A DNA stretch of 64,000 nt from Planctomycetota bacterium (GTDB taxonomy: Bacteria; Planctomycetota; B15-G4): positions 13,862 through 77,861 of the forward strand of contig JACKHP010000020.1 of the NCBI GenBank assembly GCA_020638905.1, read 5' to 3'. Below, one piece after another: positions 49,869 through 58,210 of the stretch. The position numbers and the translations under genes were made by a program. Below the pieces are notes generated by a model. The model was not told the origin of the DNA and searched no databases. It saw nothing but the letters and a program-made list of their open reading frames with translations. Each line of letters starts with the position of its first letter. Within the stretch, counting starts at the first letter, position 1.

Positions 49869-51491
49869 TCAGCCGCCTCCGGCCGCGCGGAACAGGTCGG
49901 TCACCCAGGGCATCCAGTGCTCGAAGAACGACCACGCGGCGGGGTCCTGCACGGCGCCGGAGAGCACGTGCGCGCCGCGCGCCAGGCCGCCCGCGGCGTA
50001 GTGTCCGAAGGCCGCGCCACCCACCGCGGCCCAGCCCGCCGCGACGCCGCCGTGGACGACGCCGCCGGCCGCCACGCCGCCCAGCACGAGCAGGCCCAGC
50101 GCGAGGCCGCCCATGCCGAGCACGCCGACGCTGACGCCGCCCAGGCACACGCCGCCGACGGCCACGCCGCCCCAGGCGAAGACGCCCACCGCGACCTGTC
50201 CCACGGCGACCCAGCCCCTGGCCACGCGCACGCGGCCGGTACGCGGCGACGGTCCGTAGCCGCGGTCGACGTGCAGCAGCGGCAGGCCGAACAGCGTGGC
50301 GTGCGAGCGGTACTCGTACTCCATCGAGAAGAAGGCGTTGCCGAGCACGCCGAGCGCGCGTCGCCACGCCGGACTCTCGTCGGCGCGCGCCTGGGTCGCG
50401 CGACCTTCGGCGATCGCGGACAGGTCGGTGGCCAGCTCGAGCGCCGAGCGGTAGCGCCGCGCCGGATCGCGCGCCATCGCGCGCGCCACCACGGCCTCCG
50501 CGTCGCGGCTGCGCGTCGGCGCCACGCGCCGCAACTGCGGCGCCGCGCCGTGCCGGATGGCGTCGAAGATGTCGGCCAGCGAACGCCCGATGAACGGGCG
50601 ACGTCCCGAGAGGCCCTCGAAGAGCGTCACGCCCAGGCTGTAGACGTCGCTGCGCGCGTCGACGAGCTGCTCGCTCTGGCGCACCTGCTCGGGCGACATG
50701 TAGTACGGCGTGCCGAGCGGTTCGCCCGAGAGCGAGAGCTCGAGGTCGCCGTCGCCCTTGGCGAGTCCGAAGTCGGCCACGAGCGGACGCCCGCCGCGGT
50801 GCACGAGGATGTTCGACGGCTTGAGGTCGCGGTGCACGATGCCCAGGTCGTGTGCCACGCCCACCGCGCGCGCCACCGGCGCCATGAACGCGCAGAATGC
50901 GCGCTCGTAGCTGTCGTGCCGGGCGAGCGCCGGATCGCCCACGGCCTCGGCCAGGTCCTGCGCCGACCACGAGCGGTGGGCCGGAAGGCGCGCGAGCACC
51001 TCGGCCAGCGTCGGACCGTCGACGCACTCCATCGCGATGGCGTGGAAGCCGTCGTCCTCGAACACGGCATGGATCTGCACGATGTTCGGGTGCGCGAGGC
51101 GCGCCACCGCGAGCGCCTCGCGACGGAAGCGTTCGACGTGCCGGCTCTCGAGCGCCAGCCCGGGACGCAGCACCTTCAGCGCCACGTTGCGGTGCAGCTC
51201 GGGCTGCTCGGCGCGGTACACGACCGACATCCCGCCGCGTCCCAGCACCGAGACGATGCGGTAGCCGGCGAGCACGCTGCCGGGCACGAGCTCGCGCCGC
51301 GCCGGACGGGACGACGCGCGCCCCTCGTCGAGCAGGTCGAGGCAGCGCCGCAGCGCCGCGTGCTGGGCCTCGGGCACCCGGGCCAGGACGTCCTCGCGCG
51401 CGGGCGCCTCGCCGCGCGCCAGGCGGTCGGAGTAGTCGGCCACGAGACGGTCGAGCAGGTCGTCGAGGTCACGGGCTTCGGAATCGGTCAT
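49869..51491 (-). CDS. Ser/Thr protein kinase with C-terminal glycine pentapeptide repeats
   Basis: 540 aa. An acidic/basic helical N-terminus (1-70) precedes a Hanks-type kinase domain: VLGRGGMSVVYRA, catalytic Lys106 (VALKV), HRDLKPSNI (220-228), DFG (240-242) and GTPYYMSPEQ. All catalytic residues are present. Residues 426-505 are sixteen perfect five-residue units with Gly in first place. No extracellular domain is seen; the repeat part is uncharged and may be a beta-helix. ATG 51491 is preferred over 51500 because a TAAGGT -10-like element ends at 51502, too near the latter. The ECF sigma factor gene is 109 nt upstream on the same strand. Confidence 0.88.
   Translation of the reverse strand: MTDSEARDLDDLLDRLVADYSDRLARGEAPAREDVLARVPEAQHAALRRCLDLLDEGRASSRPARRELVPGSVLAGYRIVSVLGRGGMSVVYRAEQPELHRNVALKVLRPGLALESRHVERFRREALAVARLAHPNIVQIHAVFEDDGFHAIAMECVDGPTLAEVLARLPAHRSWSAQDLAEAVGDPALARHDSYERAFCAFMAPVARAVGVAHDLGIVHRDLKPSNILVHRGGRPLVADFGLAKGDGDLELSLSGEPLGTPYYMSPEQVRQSEQLVDARSDVYSLGVTLFEGLSGRRPFIGRSLADIFDAIRHGAAPQLRRVAPTRSRDAEAVVARAMARDPARRYRSALELATDLSAIAEGRATQARADESPAWRRALGVLGNAFFSMEYEYRSHATLFGLPLLHVDRGYGPSPRTGRVRVARGWVAVGQVAVGVFAWGGVAVGGVCLGGVSVGVLGMGGLALGLLVLGGVAAGGVVHGGVAAGWAAVGGAAFGHYAAGGLARGAHVLSGAVQDPAAWSFFEHWMPWVTDLFRAAGGG
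49977..50216 (-). repeat. sixteen tandem glycine pentapeptide codon blocks in the kinase gene
   Basis: Encodes kinase residues 426-505. Gly recurs at every fifth residue without exception (426, 431, 436 and so on to 501); the third place is mostly V, L, F or A and the fourth mostly A or S. Nucleotide identity between units is moderate, so this is an old repeat held by selection rather than fresh slippage. Confidence 0.85.
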
Positions 51492-51501
51492 GGTCGTCAT
51501 G

Positions 51502-51507
51502 ACCTTA
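51502..51507 (-). promoter_or_regulatory. -10-like element of the kinase gene
   Basis: Minus strand TAAGGT (51502-51507) preceded by TTG. It ends 10 nt before ATG 51491, implying a leader of a few bases. Confidence 0.35.
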
Positions 51508-51599
51508 CAAGGCGTGGCGCCCGGACCGATTCGTCGCGCGTCCGTGATTTTCGCGGCGGGCCCGCGCCACCCGACGCGAACGCCGCCACCCGACCCACG

Positions 51600-52187
51600 T
51601 CACGGGACGTCGCGCGCGTCCGCCCAGGCCGCGAGCGCCCGCCGATAGAGCGAGTGCACCGCGGACTCGCTGCGTCCCATGCGGCGCGCGGTCTCGCGCG
51701 CGTCGAGCCCGAGGAAGCGGCGCAGCCCGAGCACGCGCCGGTGTTCGGGCGACAGGCCCAGGAACGCCTGCTCGAGCGCGCGCCGCTCGTCGGCCGCGGC
51801 GGCGCGCGTGAACGGCCCGGCGGTCGCGGCAGGCAGGGCCGAGTCCGAGAGCCCGCTCGCACTCCAGTCGGCGCGCGAGAGGCGCACGACGCGTCCGCTG
51901 CGCTTGTCGGCGCGCAGCCGGCGGGCCACGTCGACCACGACGTGCCGCGCGAGGTGCGCCAGCAGCCTGCGCAGTGCGGTCTCGCCCGCCTCGGACGGCG
52001 GCAGCCCTCCGCGCGTCCCGAGCGCCCGCAGGAGCGTCTCCTGCACGAGGTCGTCGAGCTCGGCGTGGGCGCGCACGGCGCGTCCCGCGAGGTGCAACAG
52101 AGCCAGGCGCAGCCACTCGACCTGGGACGCGAGCCGCTCGCCCACGTCGTCGCGCGCTCCCGGGTCGCCTGCCTGCTCGGCGGTCAT
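51600..52187 (-). CDS. ECF-type sigma factor linked to the kinase
   Basis: 195 aa. Region 2: AHAELDDLVQETLLRALGTR, with ALRRLLAHLARHVVVDVARR; region 4: LGLSPEHRRVLGLRRFLGLD, ARETARRMGRSESAVHSLYR, the DNA-binding helix-turn-helix. Planctomycete genomes often pair such a sigma factor with a Ser/Thr kinase gene, as here; regulation by phosphorylation in place of an anti-sigma factor is a known idea for these groups but is not shown by this sequence. Its ATG overlaps the DUF2017 stop (ATGA), so it is coupled to clpS-DUF2017. Confidence 0.88.
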   Translation of the reverse strand: MTAEQAGDPGARDDVGERLASQVEWLRLALLHLAGRAVRAHAELDDLVQETLLRALGTRGGLPPSEAGETALRRLLAHLARHVVVDVARRLRADKRSGRVVRLSRADWSASGLSDSALPAATAGPFTRAAAADERRALEQAFLGLSPEHRRVLGLRRFLGLDARETARRMGRSESAVHSLYRRALAAWADARDVP

Positions 52188-52696
52188 TCGCGGGAGGCCG
52201 CGTCGACCAGGATCGCCTCGAGGTTGCCGAGGTAGTCGAGCAGCGCGTAGCGCGGCGCGTCCGGGTCGCTCGGATCGACGCGCTCCTCGCCCAGGTTCGT
52301 CTCGATGCCGAGGTCGGTGGCCAGCACGAGCCGCACGTCGTTGAAGAAGCGCAGCAGCAGGTCGAGCGTGGCGGGACCGAGCCGCAGCGCGAGCGTCCCC
52401 TTCTTCTTGCGTTCGCCGCCCGCGAGCAGCGTCGTCACCTCGGACAGCATCGTGCGGCGCGCCTCGAGCAGCGACTCGCCCAGCACCTGCCGGTGCTCGC
52501 GCTGCTGCTCCGGGTCGGCGTACGCCGGCGGGAACAGCCGGTCGATCACGCGCCGGTTGCCGTCGGGGTCGGCCAGCAGCGCCGCGAGCTGCAGCGGGAG
52601 CGCGCCCAGCAGCGTCGCCTCGACCGCCTCGAAGGTGAGCGTCCAGCGCGGCTCGCCGGACTCGGCGTCGTCCTTCTCGCGCGCGAGCTTCGTCAT
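52184..52696 (-). CDS. DUF2017-like protein
   Basis: 170 aa. The pattern VEATLLGALPLQLAALLADP, NRRVIDRLFPPAYADPEQQR, EHRQVLGESLLEARRTMLSE, and RFFNDVRLVLATDLGIE matches DUF2017 (PF09438), a family I know mainly from Actinobacteria, where it follows clpS. Here too it comes directly after clpS, 16 nt downstream. Probably works with ClpS in substrate delivery or its control. Function unproven. Confidence 0.85.
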   Translation of the reverse strand: MTKLAREKDDAESGEPRWTLTFEAVEATLLGALPLQLAALLADPDGNRRVIDRLFPPAYADPEQQREHRQVLGESLLEARRTMLSEVTTLLAGGERKKKGTLALRLGPATLDLLLRFFNDVRLVLATDLGIETNLGEERVDPSDPDAPRYALLDYLGNLEAILVDAASRE

Positions 52697-52712
52697 CGCC
52701 GGAGGCCCCCGT

Positions 52713-53066
52713 TCAGCCCGCGACCTGCTCGAGCGTGGCCTGCAGGCCGTACGCGTGCAGGCGCGTCACGTAGAACTCGGCCTTCTCGCGCTCGCAGCTC
52801 GCCACCACCGAGCGTCCTTCGTTGTGCACCTCCAGCATCTTCTCGTTGGCCACCGCCTCGCTGAAGCCGAACAGCTTCTGGAACACGTAGACCACGTAGC
52901 TCATGAGGTTGATCGGATCGTCCCAGACGATCACGTTCCAGGGACGGGCCGGGGCGGTGCGCGTCTGCGGGGCGGGCAACGTGACGGTGTCCGGGTCGGC
53001 CGCGGACGCGGCACCCCGCACGCGGAGCATCCGGGGGACGATCGACTGGGGCGGCCGTGCACGCAT
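52713..53066 (-). CDS. clpS: ATP-dependent Clp protease adaptor ClpS
   Basis: 117 aa. Adaptor that presents N-degron substrates to ClpAP/ClpCP. Core: PWNVIVWDDPINLMSYVVYV, FQKLFGFSEAVANEKMLEVH, GRSVVASCEREKAEFYVTRL, HAYGLQATLE. The D-D-P-x-N and the pocket residues (D in WDDPIN, H in LEVHNEG) are kept. ATG 53066 is chosen because a TACAAG element ends 7 nt upstream, which suits a leaderless mRNA; ATG 53030 is the alternative. First gene of the clpS-DUF2017-sigma group. Confidence 0.92.
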   Translation of the reverse strand: MRARPPQSIVPRMLRVRGAASAADPDTVTLPAPQTRTAPARPWNVIVWDDPINLMSYVVYVFQKLFGFSEAVANEKMLEVHNEGRSVVASCEREKAEFYVTRLHAYGLQATLEQVAG

Positions 53067-53073
53067 CCCCCAC

Positions 53074-53079
53074 CTTGTA
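53074..53079 (-). promoter_or_regulatory. -10-like element of clpS
   Basis: Minus strand TACAAG with TGT upstream; 7 nt to ATG 53066. Confidence 0.35.
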
Positions 53080-53225
53080 ACACCGCGGCGTCGACGGCGG
53101 CAGGACACGTCGGAGCGCACGGCGAAGACCCCGCGCAGCGAGCAGCCGAGCGCCGGCGCGCTGCGCCGACGGACCGCACGCCGTCACGACGAGTCGGCAC
53201 CGACGCTTCGCCCGGGACGGATCGG

Positions 53226-53231
53226 TATGCT
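53226..53231 (+). promoter_or_regulatory. -10-like element of the gene at 53283
   Basis: TATGCT, 51 nt before the start codon; no clear -35. Confidence 0.3.
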
Positions 53232-53282
53232 GGCGCCGTCCCAGTCCCCGTCCTGCGACAGCATCCTTCCGGAGGCGATCCG

Positions 53283-54692
53283 ATGGCCCCTTCCGCACCG
53301 CGCTCGTCCCGTCCCTGGGTGGCCCTGGGCGTGGCCGTGGTCGCCCTGGTGGCGGCGTTGCTCGTGCTGCGCATGTTCGACGAGGACGCGGACGGTCCCG
53401 TCGACGGGCCCGACGCACCCACGCTCGAGCAGCCGGACGGCAAGTCGATGAAGCTCGAGCCGAACACGCCCACGCGCGACCGCAGCGCGACGCCCATCCC
53501 CGGCGTGGCCGAGCGCGACACGGCGCTCGAGAAGGCGCGCGAAGAGGCCGTCGAAGAGCCGGTGCTGGTCTACGGCAAGGTGGTCGACGGCGCCGGCAAG
53601 GCGCTGCCCGACATCGACGTGACGCTCTACGACGATCTGGGCGACTACCTCGACACGACCACGTCCGACGACGACGGCGAGTTCTCGTTCGCGTGGGACG
53701 AGCCCCTGGGCGCGGGCTGGTCGGTGGCCACCGACCCCGATCCGATGGCCGACCCCGACCAGGCCTCGTCGACGGTGCCGGCGATCCACGTGCACGACGC
53801 GGCGGTGGTGCCGGGCGACGTGCCGGTGCGCGTCGAACTCGTGGTGGCGCGCGCGCCGCGCATCGAGGGCATCGCGCTCGACGCCCTCAGCGGCGAACCG
53901 ATCGAGATGGCCGACGTCGAGGTCGTGGTGACCGCCGCGGGCTTCGTCGACGAGTACCAGGACGGCTTCACCGACGAGGACGGCACCTTCTCGATGTCGA
54001 TCGTCGACATCCCCGCGCAGGGGCTGCTGGTGCGCGTCACCGACGACGAAGGACGCACGAGCGTGCAGGGCCCGTTCGACCTGCGCCCGGGCGAGTCGAA
54101 GTACCTCGAGTTCCGCATCGGCGACAGCCTCGAGCTCACGGGCACCGTGCACGACGCGTCGTCGGGCCTGCCGCTCGAGGGCGTCGAGGTCTACCTGCTG
54201 CCCGTGCATCCCACCTTCGACGACGGCGACGCGTGGGACGTGACCGCCGACGACGGCAGCTTCTCGCTGGAGGACGTGCCCTCGGGAGCCGACCGGCTGT
54301 GGCTCTTCACCTACGCCGAGGAGAACGGACCGGCGCTCGTGCCGGTGACCGACCCGCGGCGACCGGTCGACGTCCGGCTGGGCGGCTACGTGACGGTCAA
54401 GGGCGTCGTGACGTCCACGGGCGAGGAGGGCGAACCGGTGCCCGACGCAGAGCTGCGCTTCGTGCTGCGCGGTCCGTACACCGTGCTCGAAGACTGGGAG
54501 GACACGGCCTACAGCGACGACGACGGCGAGTTCGAGCTCGAGCTCGAGAGCGTCCCGCCCGAGGCGGCCGAGGTCTTCGTCGAGGCGCCCGGCTACGTGC
54601 GCGCGCGCATGCACCTGTCCGACATCGCGCCCACCGGCAAGGGCTGGCGCGAGTACACGGTCGCGATCACGCTCGAGCCGTCCGGGGGCTGA
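53283..54692 (+). CDS. membrane-anchored protein with carboxypeptidase-regulatory-like repeats
   Basis: 469 aa. One N-terminal membrane helix (VALGVAVVALVAALLVLRMF), an acidic Pro-rich linker, then four Ig-like units of the carboxypeptidase-regulatory type: VYGKVVDGAGKALPDIDVTL with TTTSDDDGEFSF, IEGIALDALSGEPIEMADVE with FTDEDGTFSM, LTGTVHDASSGLPLEGVEVY with VTADDGSFSLEDVPSG, and VKGVVTSTGEEGEPVPDAEL with YSDDDGEFELE. The D-D-G-x-F loops probably bind Ca. Very acidic (Asp/Glu-rich). Likely surface or periplasmic, structural or binding role unknown. Confidence 0.8.
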   Translation: MAPSAPRSSRPWVALGVAVVALVAALLVLRMFDEDADGPVDGPDAPTLEQPDGKSMKLEPNTPTRDRSATPIPGVAERDTALEKAREEAVEEPVLVYGKVVDGAGKALPDIDVTLYDDLGDYLDTTTSDDDGEFSFAWDEPLGAGWSVATDPDPMADPDQASSTVPAIHVHDAAVVPGDVPVRVELVVARAPRIEGIALDALSGEPIEMADVEVVVTAAGFVDEYQDGFTDEDGTFSMSIVDIPAQGLLVRVTDDEGRTSVQGPFDLRPGESKYLEFRIGDSLELTGTVHDASSGLPLEGVEVYLLPVHPTFDDGDAWDVTADDGSFSLEDVPSGADRLWLFTYAEENGPALVPVTDPRRPVDVRLGGYVTVKGVVTSTGEEGEPVPDAELRFVLRGPYTVLEDWEDTAYSDDDGEFELELESVPPEAAEVFVEAPGYVRARMHLSDIAPTGKGWREYTVAITLEPSGG

Positions 54693-54807
54693 CGGCCCGC
54701 CTTCCGTCGGTGGACGCGGCGCGCGCCGGCTTGGCATGATCCTGCGCTTCCTCGGCCGGGAGGCGAACGGCGCCCCCGCTGCCCCGTCCACCCCAGGCGG
54801 AAGGCGC

Positions 54808-57291
54808 ATGACGCACTCCGGACTCGCCCGGCCCGCGGGCCTCCTCATGTCGCTGCTGACGGCCGGCCTGCTCGCGCTGACCGCCTGCTCGAGCGCCCCC
54901 CGGCGTCCCTGGACGCCCGTCGAACGGCGCGAACCCGAGGTCGACCTGCTGCACTACGAGATCCACGTCGACCTCGACCACGAGGCGGGGTACCTGCAGG
55001 GACAGGTCGGCATCGAGTTCCGTGCGCTGCCCGGCGAGCCGGTGAACCACATCACCCTCGACGCCGTGGGCCTCGACGTGCGCAAGGCCTGGGACAGCCA
55101 GGGCCGCGACCTGGCCGTCGACGTCGACGCGCAGACCCTGAAGGTGCACCTGGCCGAGCCGCTGCCGCCGGGCACGGCCGAGATCGTGGTGATCGACTAC
55201 GAGGCCTTCCCGCGGCGCGGCATCCTGTTCATCCCCCCCGGTGGCGACGACCCAGGACGCCCGTGGATGGTCTGGAGCCAGGGCCAGTCCGAGGACACGC
55301 GCCACTGGATGCCGGTCTGGGACCTGCCCAACGACCGAGCCACGCACACGCTGCACATCACCGTCGACGACCGCTTCACGACGCTCTGCGCGGGCGAGCT
55401 GGTCGACACGTTGCGCGACGAGCGCAACGGCCGGCGCACCGACACCTGGCGCATGGACGTCCCGCACAGCAGCTACCTCACGACGCTCGTGGCCGGCGGG
55501 TTCGCGACCGCCGAGCTGCCCGGCGAGGGAGTGCCGCTGCCGGTGCTGGCCGACCCGCGCCTGCTCGACGACGCGGTGCGCGTGTCGTCCGACACACGCG
55601 ACATGATCGCGCTCTTCGAGCAGGTCACCGGCGTCCCGTACCCGTACGCCAAATACGCGCAGACCTACGTCGAGGACTTCACCGCCGGCGGCATGGAGAA
55701 CATCTCGGCCACGACGCTCTACGAAGAGGGCATCCACCCGCGCGACGCCGAGCCGCAGGTCGACATCGGCACGCTGCTGGCGCACGAGCTGGCGCACCAG
55801 TGGTACGGCGACCTGCTCACGAACCGCTCGTGGGGCGACGTCTGGCTCAACGAGGGCATGGCCACCTACTGCGAGCTGCTCTGGAAGGAGCACGCCGACG
55901 GACTCGCGGCCATGCAGGCCGAGCTGATCGCCGACCAGCGCCAGGCCGCCGACGAGGACGCCGACGCTCCGCGCCCGACGGTCTGGCACGACTACGTCGA
56001 CCCCGACGACACGTTCGACACCCACGCCTACGAGGGTGCCGCGGCGCGGATCTTCCTGCTGCGCAACCAGATCGGCGCAGAGGCCTTCGACCGCGCGCTG
56101 CGGCACTACACCGCTCAGCACGCCCGGGGCATCGTGGTCACCGCCGACTTCGTCGATTCGTTCGAGGAAGAGCTCGGCATCGATCTCGGCCCTTTCTTCG
56201 ACGAGTGGTTCTACGGCGAGGGCTTCCCGGTCTTCGCGGCCACGGTGGCAGGCGCGCCCGACGATCCGTCCACCCCGCTGCTCACGGTCGAGCAGGTCCA
56301 GGACGAACTCGGCATGCGCGAGGTGTTCCACGTGGCGGTGGCCGTGAGCTGGTCGCGCGGCGGCGTCGAGCACCGGGCGGCGATGCCGTTCGAGACGCGC
56401 GAGTCCACGCTGCGTCTCGCGGGAGAGGGCGATCTCGACTGGGTGCGCTTCGACGCCGACGGCGTCGTCCCCGGGCGCGAGCACCTGGCCCAGTCGCCCC
56501 AGCGCTGGGCGAGTCAGCTGCGCGCCGCGAGCGATCCCGTCACGCGGCTCGTGGCGGCGCAGTGGTTCGCGCGCGACGGGCACGTGTTCGACGACACGCT
56601 CGACGACGCCTCGGTCTCGTCGGCGCAGCTCGAGGCGCTGCACCAGGCGGCGCTGGGCGACGACTTCGTGGAGGTGCGCACCGCGGCCGTGCGGGCCATC
56701 GGCCTGCTGCAGCGCGAGGCCTCGGTGCCGACGCTCATGACCCTCGCCCGCGACGCCGACGCGCGCGTGCGGCAGGCGGCGCTGGGCGCGCTCGCGACCC
56801 TCGGCGGCGACGACGTGCTGCTGCTGATCGACGCGGCGGTCGACGACCCCAACGGGGGCGTCTGCGCGGCGGCGCTCTCCGCGCTCGTTCAGCGCGACAT
56901 CCCCGAGGTGTTCGACCGGCTCGTGCGGCGCTTCCACGCCACCGACCAGCTGCGTCTGCGACGCGACCTGGTGAATCTCGCGGGCAGCATCGGCGACGCG
57001 CGCGTGCTGCCGTTCGTGATCGGCGTGGCGCGCAGCGACCCCGAGCGCTGGGTGCGCGCGGCCGCCGTGCGCGTGCTCGGACTCGACGGCTGGCGCTTCC
57101 CCGACGTGGTCTTCCGCGAGCTCTGCCGCTCGCTCTCCGACGCGAGCTACGAGGTGCGCGCGGCGGCCGCCGATGCCCTCCGCGAGAAGGGCGACGCGCG
57201 CGCCCTGATCCACCTGCGCGCGCGGCTCGACCTCGAAGACGACGCGACGGTCTGGAAGGCGCTCGCCGACGCGATCGCCGCGTTGTCCTGA
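54808..57291 (+). CDS. M1-family aminopeptidase lipoprotein with HEAT-like C-terminus
   Basis: 827 aa. Lipobox LALTACSSA. N-terminal M1 beta-domain (YEIHVDLDHEAGYLQGQVGI, HWMPVWDLPNDRATHTLHI), the exopeptidase motif FTAGGMENISA, zinc site HELAHQWYGD (His326, Glu327, His330) and Glu349 in WLNEGMATY. After residue 560 come HEAT-like repeats (VRTAAVRAIGLLQREASVPT, ARVRQAALGALATLGGDDVL, VRAAAVRVLGLD). Start ATG 54808 with GGAAGG upstream. A periplasmic or outer-membrane-attached zinc aminopeptidase. The HEAT part replaces the ERAP1-like domain of larger M1 enzymes. Confidence 0.93.
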   Translation: MTHSGLARPAGLLMSLLTAGLLALTACSSAPRRPWTPVERREPEVDLLHYEIHVDLDHEAGYLQGQVGIEFRALPGEPVNHITLDAVGLDVRKAWDSQGRDLAVDVDAQTLKVHLAEPLPPGTAEIVVIDYEAFPRRGILFIPPGGDDPGRPWMVWSQGQSEDTRHWMPVWDLPNDRATHTLHITVDDRFTTLCAGELVDTLRDERNGRRTDTWRMDVPHSSYLTTLVAGGFATAELPGEGVPLPVLADPRLLDDAVRVSSDTRDMIALFEQVTGVPYPYAKYAQTYVEDFTAGGMENISATTLYEEGIHPRDAEPQVDIGTLLAHELAHQWYGDLLTNRSWGDVWLNEGMATYCELLWKEHADGLAAMQAELIADQRQAADEDADAPRPTVWHDYVDPDDTFDTHAYEGAAARIFLLRNQIGAEAFDRALRHYTAQHARGIVVTADFVDSFEEELGIDLGPFFDEWFYGEGFPVFAATVAGAPDDPSTPLLTVEQVQDELGMREVFHVAVAVSWSRGGVEHRAAMPFETRESTLRLAGEGDLDWVRFDADGVVPGREHLAQSPQRWASQLRAASDPVTRLVAAQWFARDGHVFDDTLDDASVSSAQLEALHQAALGDDFVEVRTAAVRAIGLLQREASVPTLMTLARDADARVRQAALGALATLGGDDVLLLIDAAVDDPNGGVCAAALSALVQRDIPEVFDRLVRRFHATDQLRLRRDLVNLAGSIGDARVLPFVIGVARSDPERWVRAAAVRVLGLDGWRFPDVVFRELCRSLSDASYEVRAAAADALREKGDARALIHLRARLDLEDDATVWKALADAIAALS

Positions 57292-57352
57292 GCGCGCCGC
57301 CCGGACCCATCGATCCGCTCGTCCACGTCGCACGCGCACCGGGGAAGTCCGC

Positions 57353-57358
57353 TACAAT
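57353..57358 (+). promoter_or_regulatory. -10-like element of the homocysteine methyltransferase gene
   Basis: TACAAT, five of six bases of the TATAAT consensus, 54 nt before the start codon. No -35. Confidence 0.4.
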
Positions 57359-57412
57359 GCGCCCCGCGCGCGTCTCGGGCGACGCGCCGTCCGATCGCAA
57401 GGCCGCCGATCC

Positions 57413-58210
57413 ATGACCCAGCTCGACGAGCTGTTCCCGGGGAGCGCGCCGGTCCTGCTCGACGCCGCGATGGGCAGCCGTCTGCGCGACGAGGGCTGGC
57501 CCGCCGACCGTCCCACCGTCCTGGCCAACCTCGACGCGCCGCAGCTCGTGACCCGCGTGCACGCGGCGCACCGCGAGGCCGGCGCGCAGATCCTCATGAC
57601 GAACACGTTCAGCGCGCTGCTGTTGAGCGACACGCGCTGCCGCGAGGCCGTCTCGGCCGGCGTGCGCCTGGCGCGGGCCGCCGCCGGTGAGAGCCTGCGC
57701 GTGGCCGCCTCCGTGGCGGCCTTCGGACTGGCCGTGGGCGATCCGCAGCTCGAGGGGGTGGTCGAGCAGCTCGTCGACGAGGGTGTCGACCTGATCGTGT
57801 TCGAGACGTGCACCAAGCCGCGCGACGCCACGAGCGCGCTCGACCTGCTCGAGCGAAGGGCGCCGGACCTGCCCGGCGTGATCTGCGCCAGCAGCACCGA
57901 CGGCGGGCACGACGACGTCGACCGCGTCCACGCCGTGCTGGAGATCGTGCACGCGGCGGCGCTGCCCGGCGTGTCGTCCGGACTCAACTGCTGCCGGGGA
58001 CCGCAGGAGGTGCTGAAGCTGGCCCAGGGCGCACCCGCCCCCCTGCGCTGGTTGAAGCCCAACACGGGCGATGCACGCGAGCACTCCGACGACAACGTCA
58101 TGGCCGGCTTCGCCCGGGCGGCCACCCAACACGGCGCACGCTTCGTGGGCGCGTGCTGCGGCTCCTCGCCCGAGACCCTCTCGGCCATGCGTTCGGCGCT
58201 GTCCCGATGA
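57413..58210 (+). CDS. homocysteine S-methyltransferase family protein
   Basis: 265 aa. A TIM-barrel that transfers a methyl group (for example from S-methylmethionine or methylated cobalamin systems) to homocysteine. LLDAAMGSRLRDEGWP, ILMTNTFSALL, VFETCTKPRDATSALDLLE, then zinc cysteines in GLNCCRGP and GACCGSSPE. The protein is shorter than MetH domain 1 and slightly shorter than MmuM (about 310). No cobalamin domain or metF gene is adjacent. It overlaps the next gene (ATGA). Confidence 0.85.
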   Translation: MTQLDELFPGSAPVLLDAAMGSRLRDEGWPADRPTVLANLDAPQLVTRVHAAHREAGAQILMTNTFSALLLSDTRCREAVSAGVRLARAAAGESLRVAASVAAFGLAVGDPQLEGVVEQLVDEGVDLIVFETCTKPRDATSALDLLERRAPDLPGVICASSTDGGHDDVDRVHAVLEIVHAAALPGVSSGLNCCRGPQEVLKLAQGAPAPLRWLKPNTGDAREHSDDNVMAGFARAATQHGARFVGACCGSSPETLSAMRSALSR

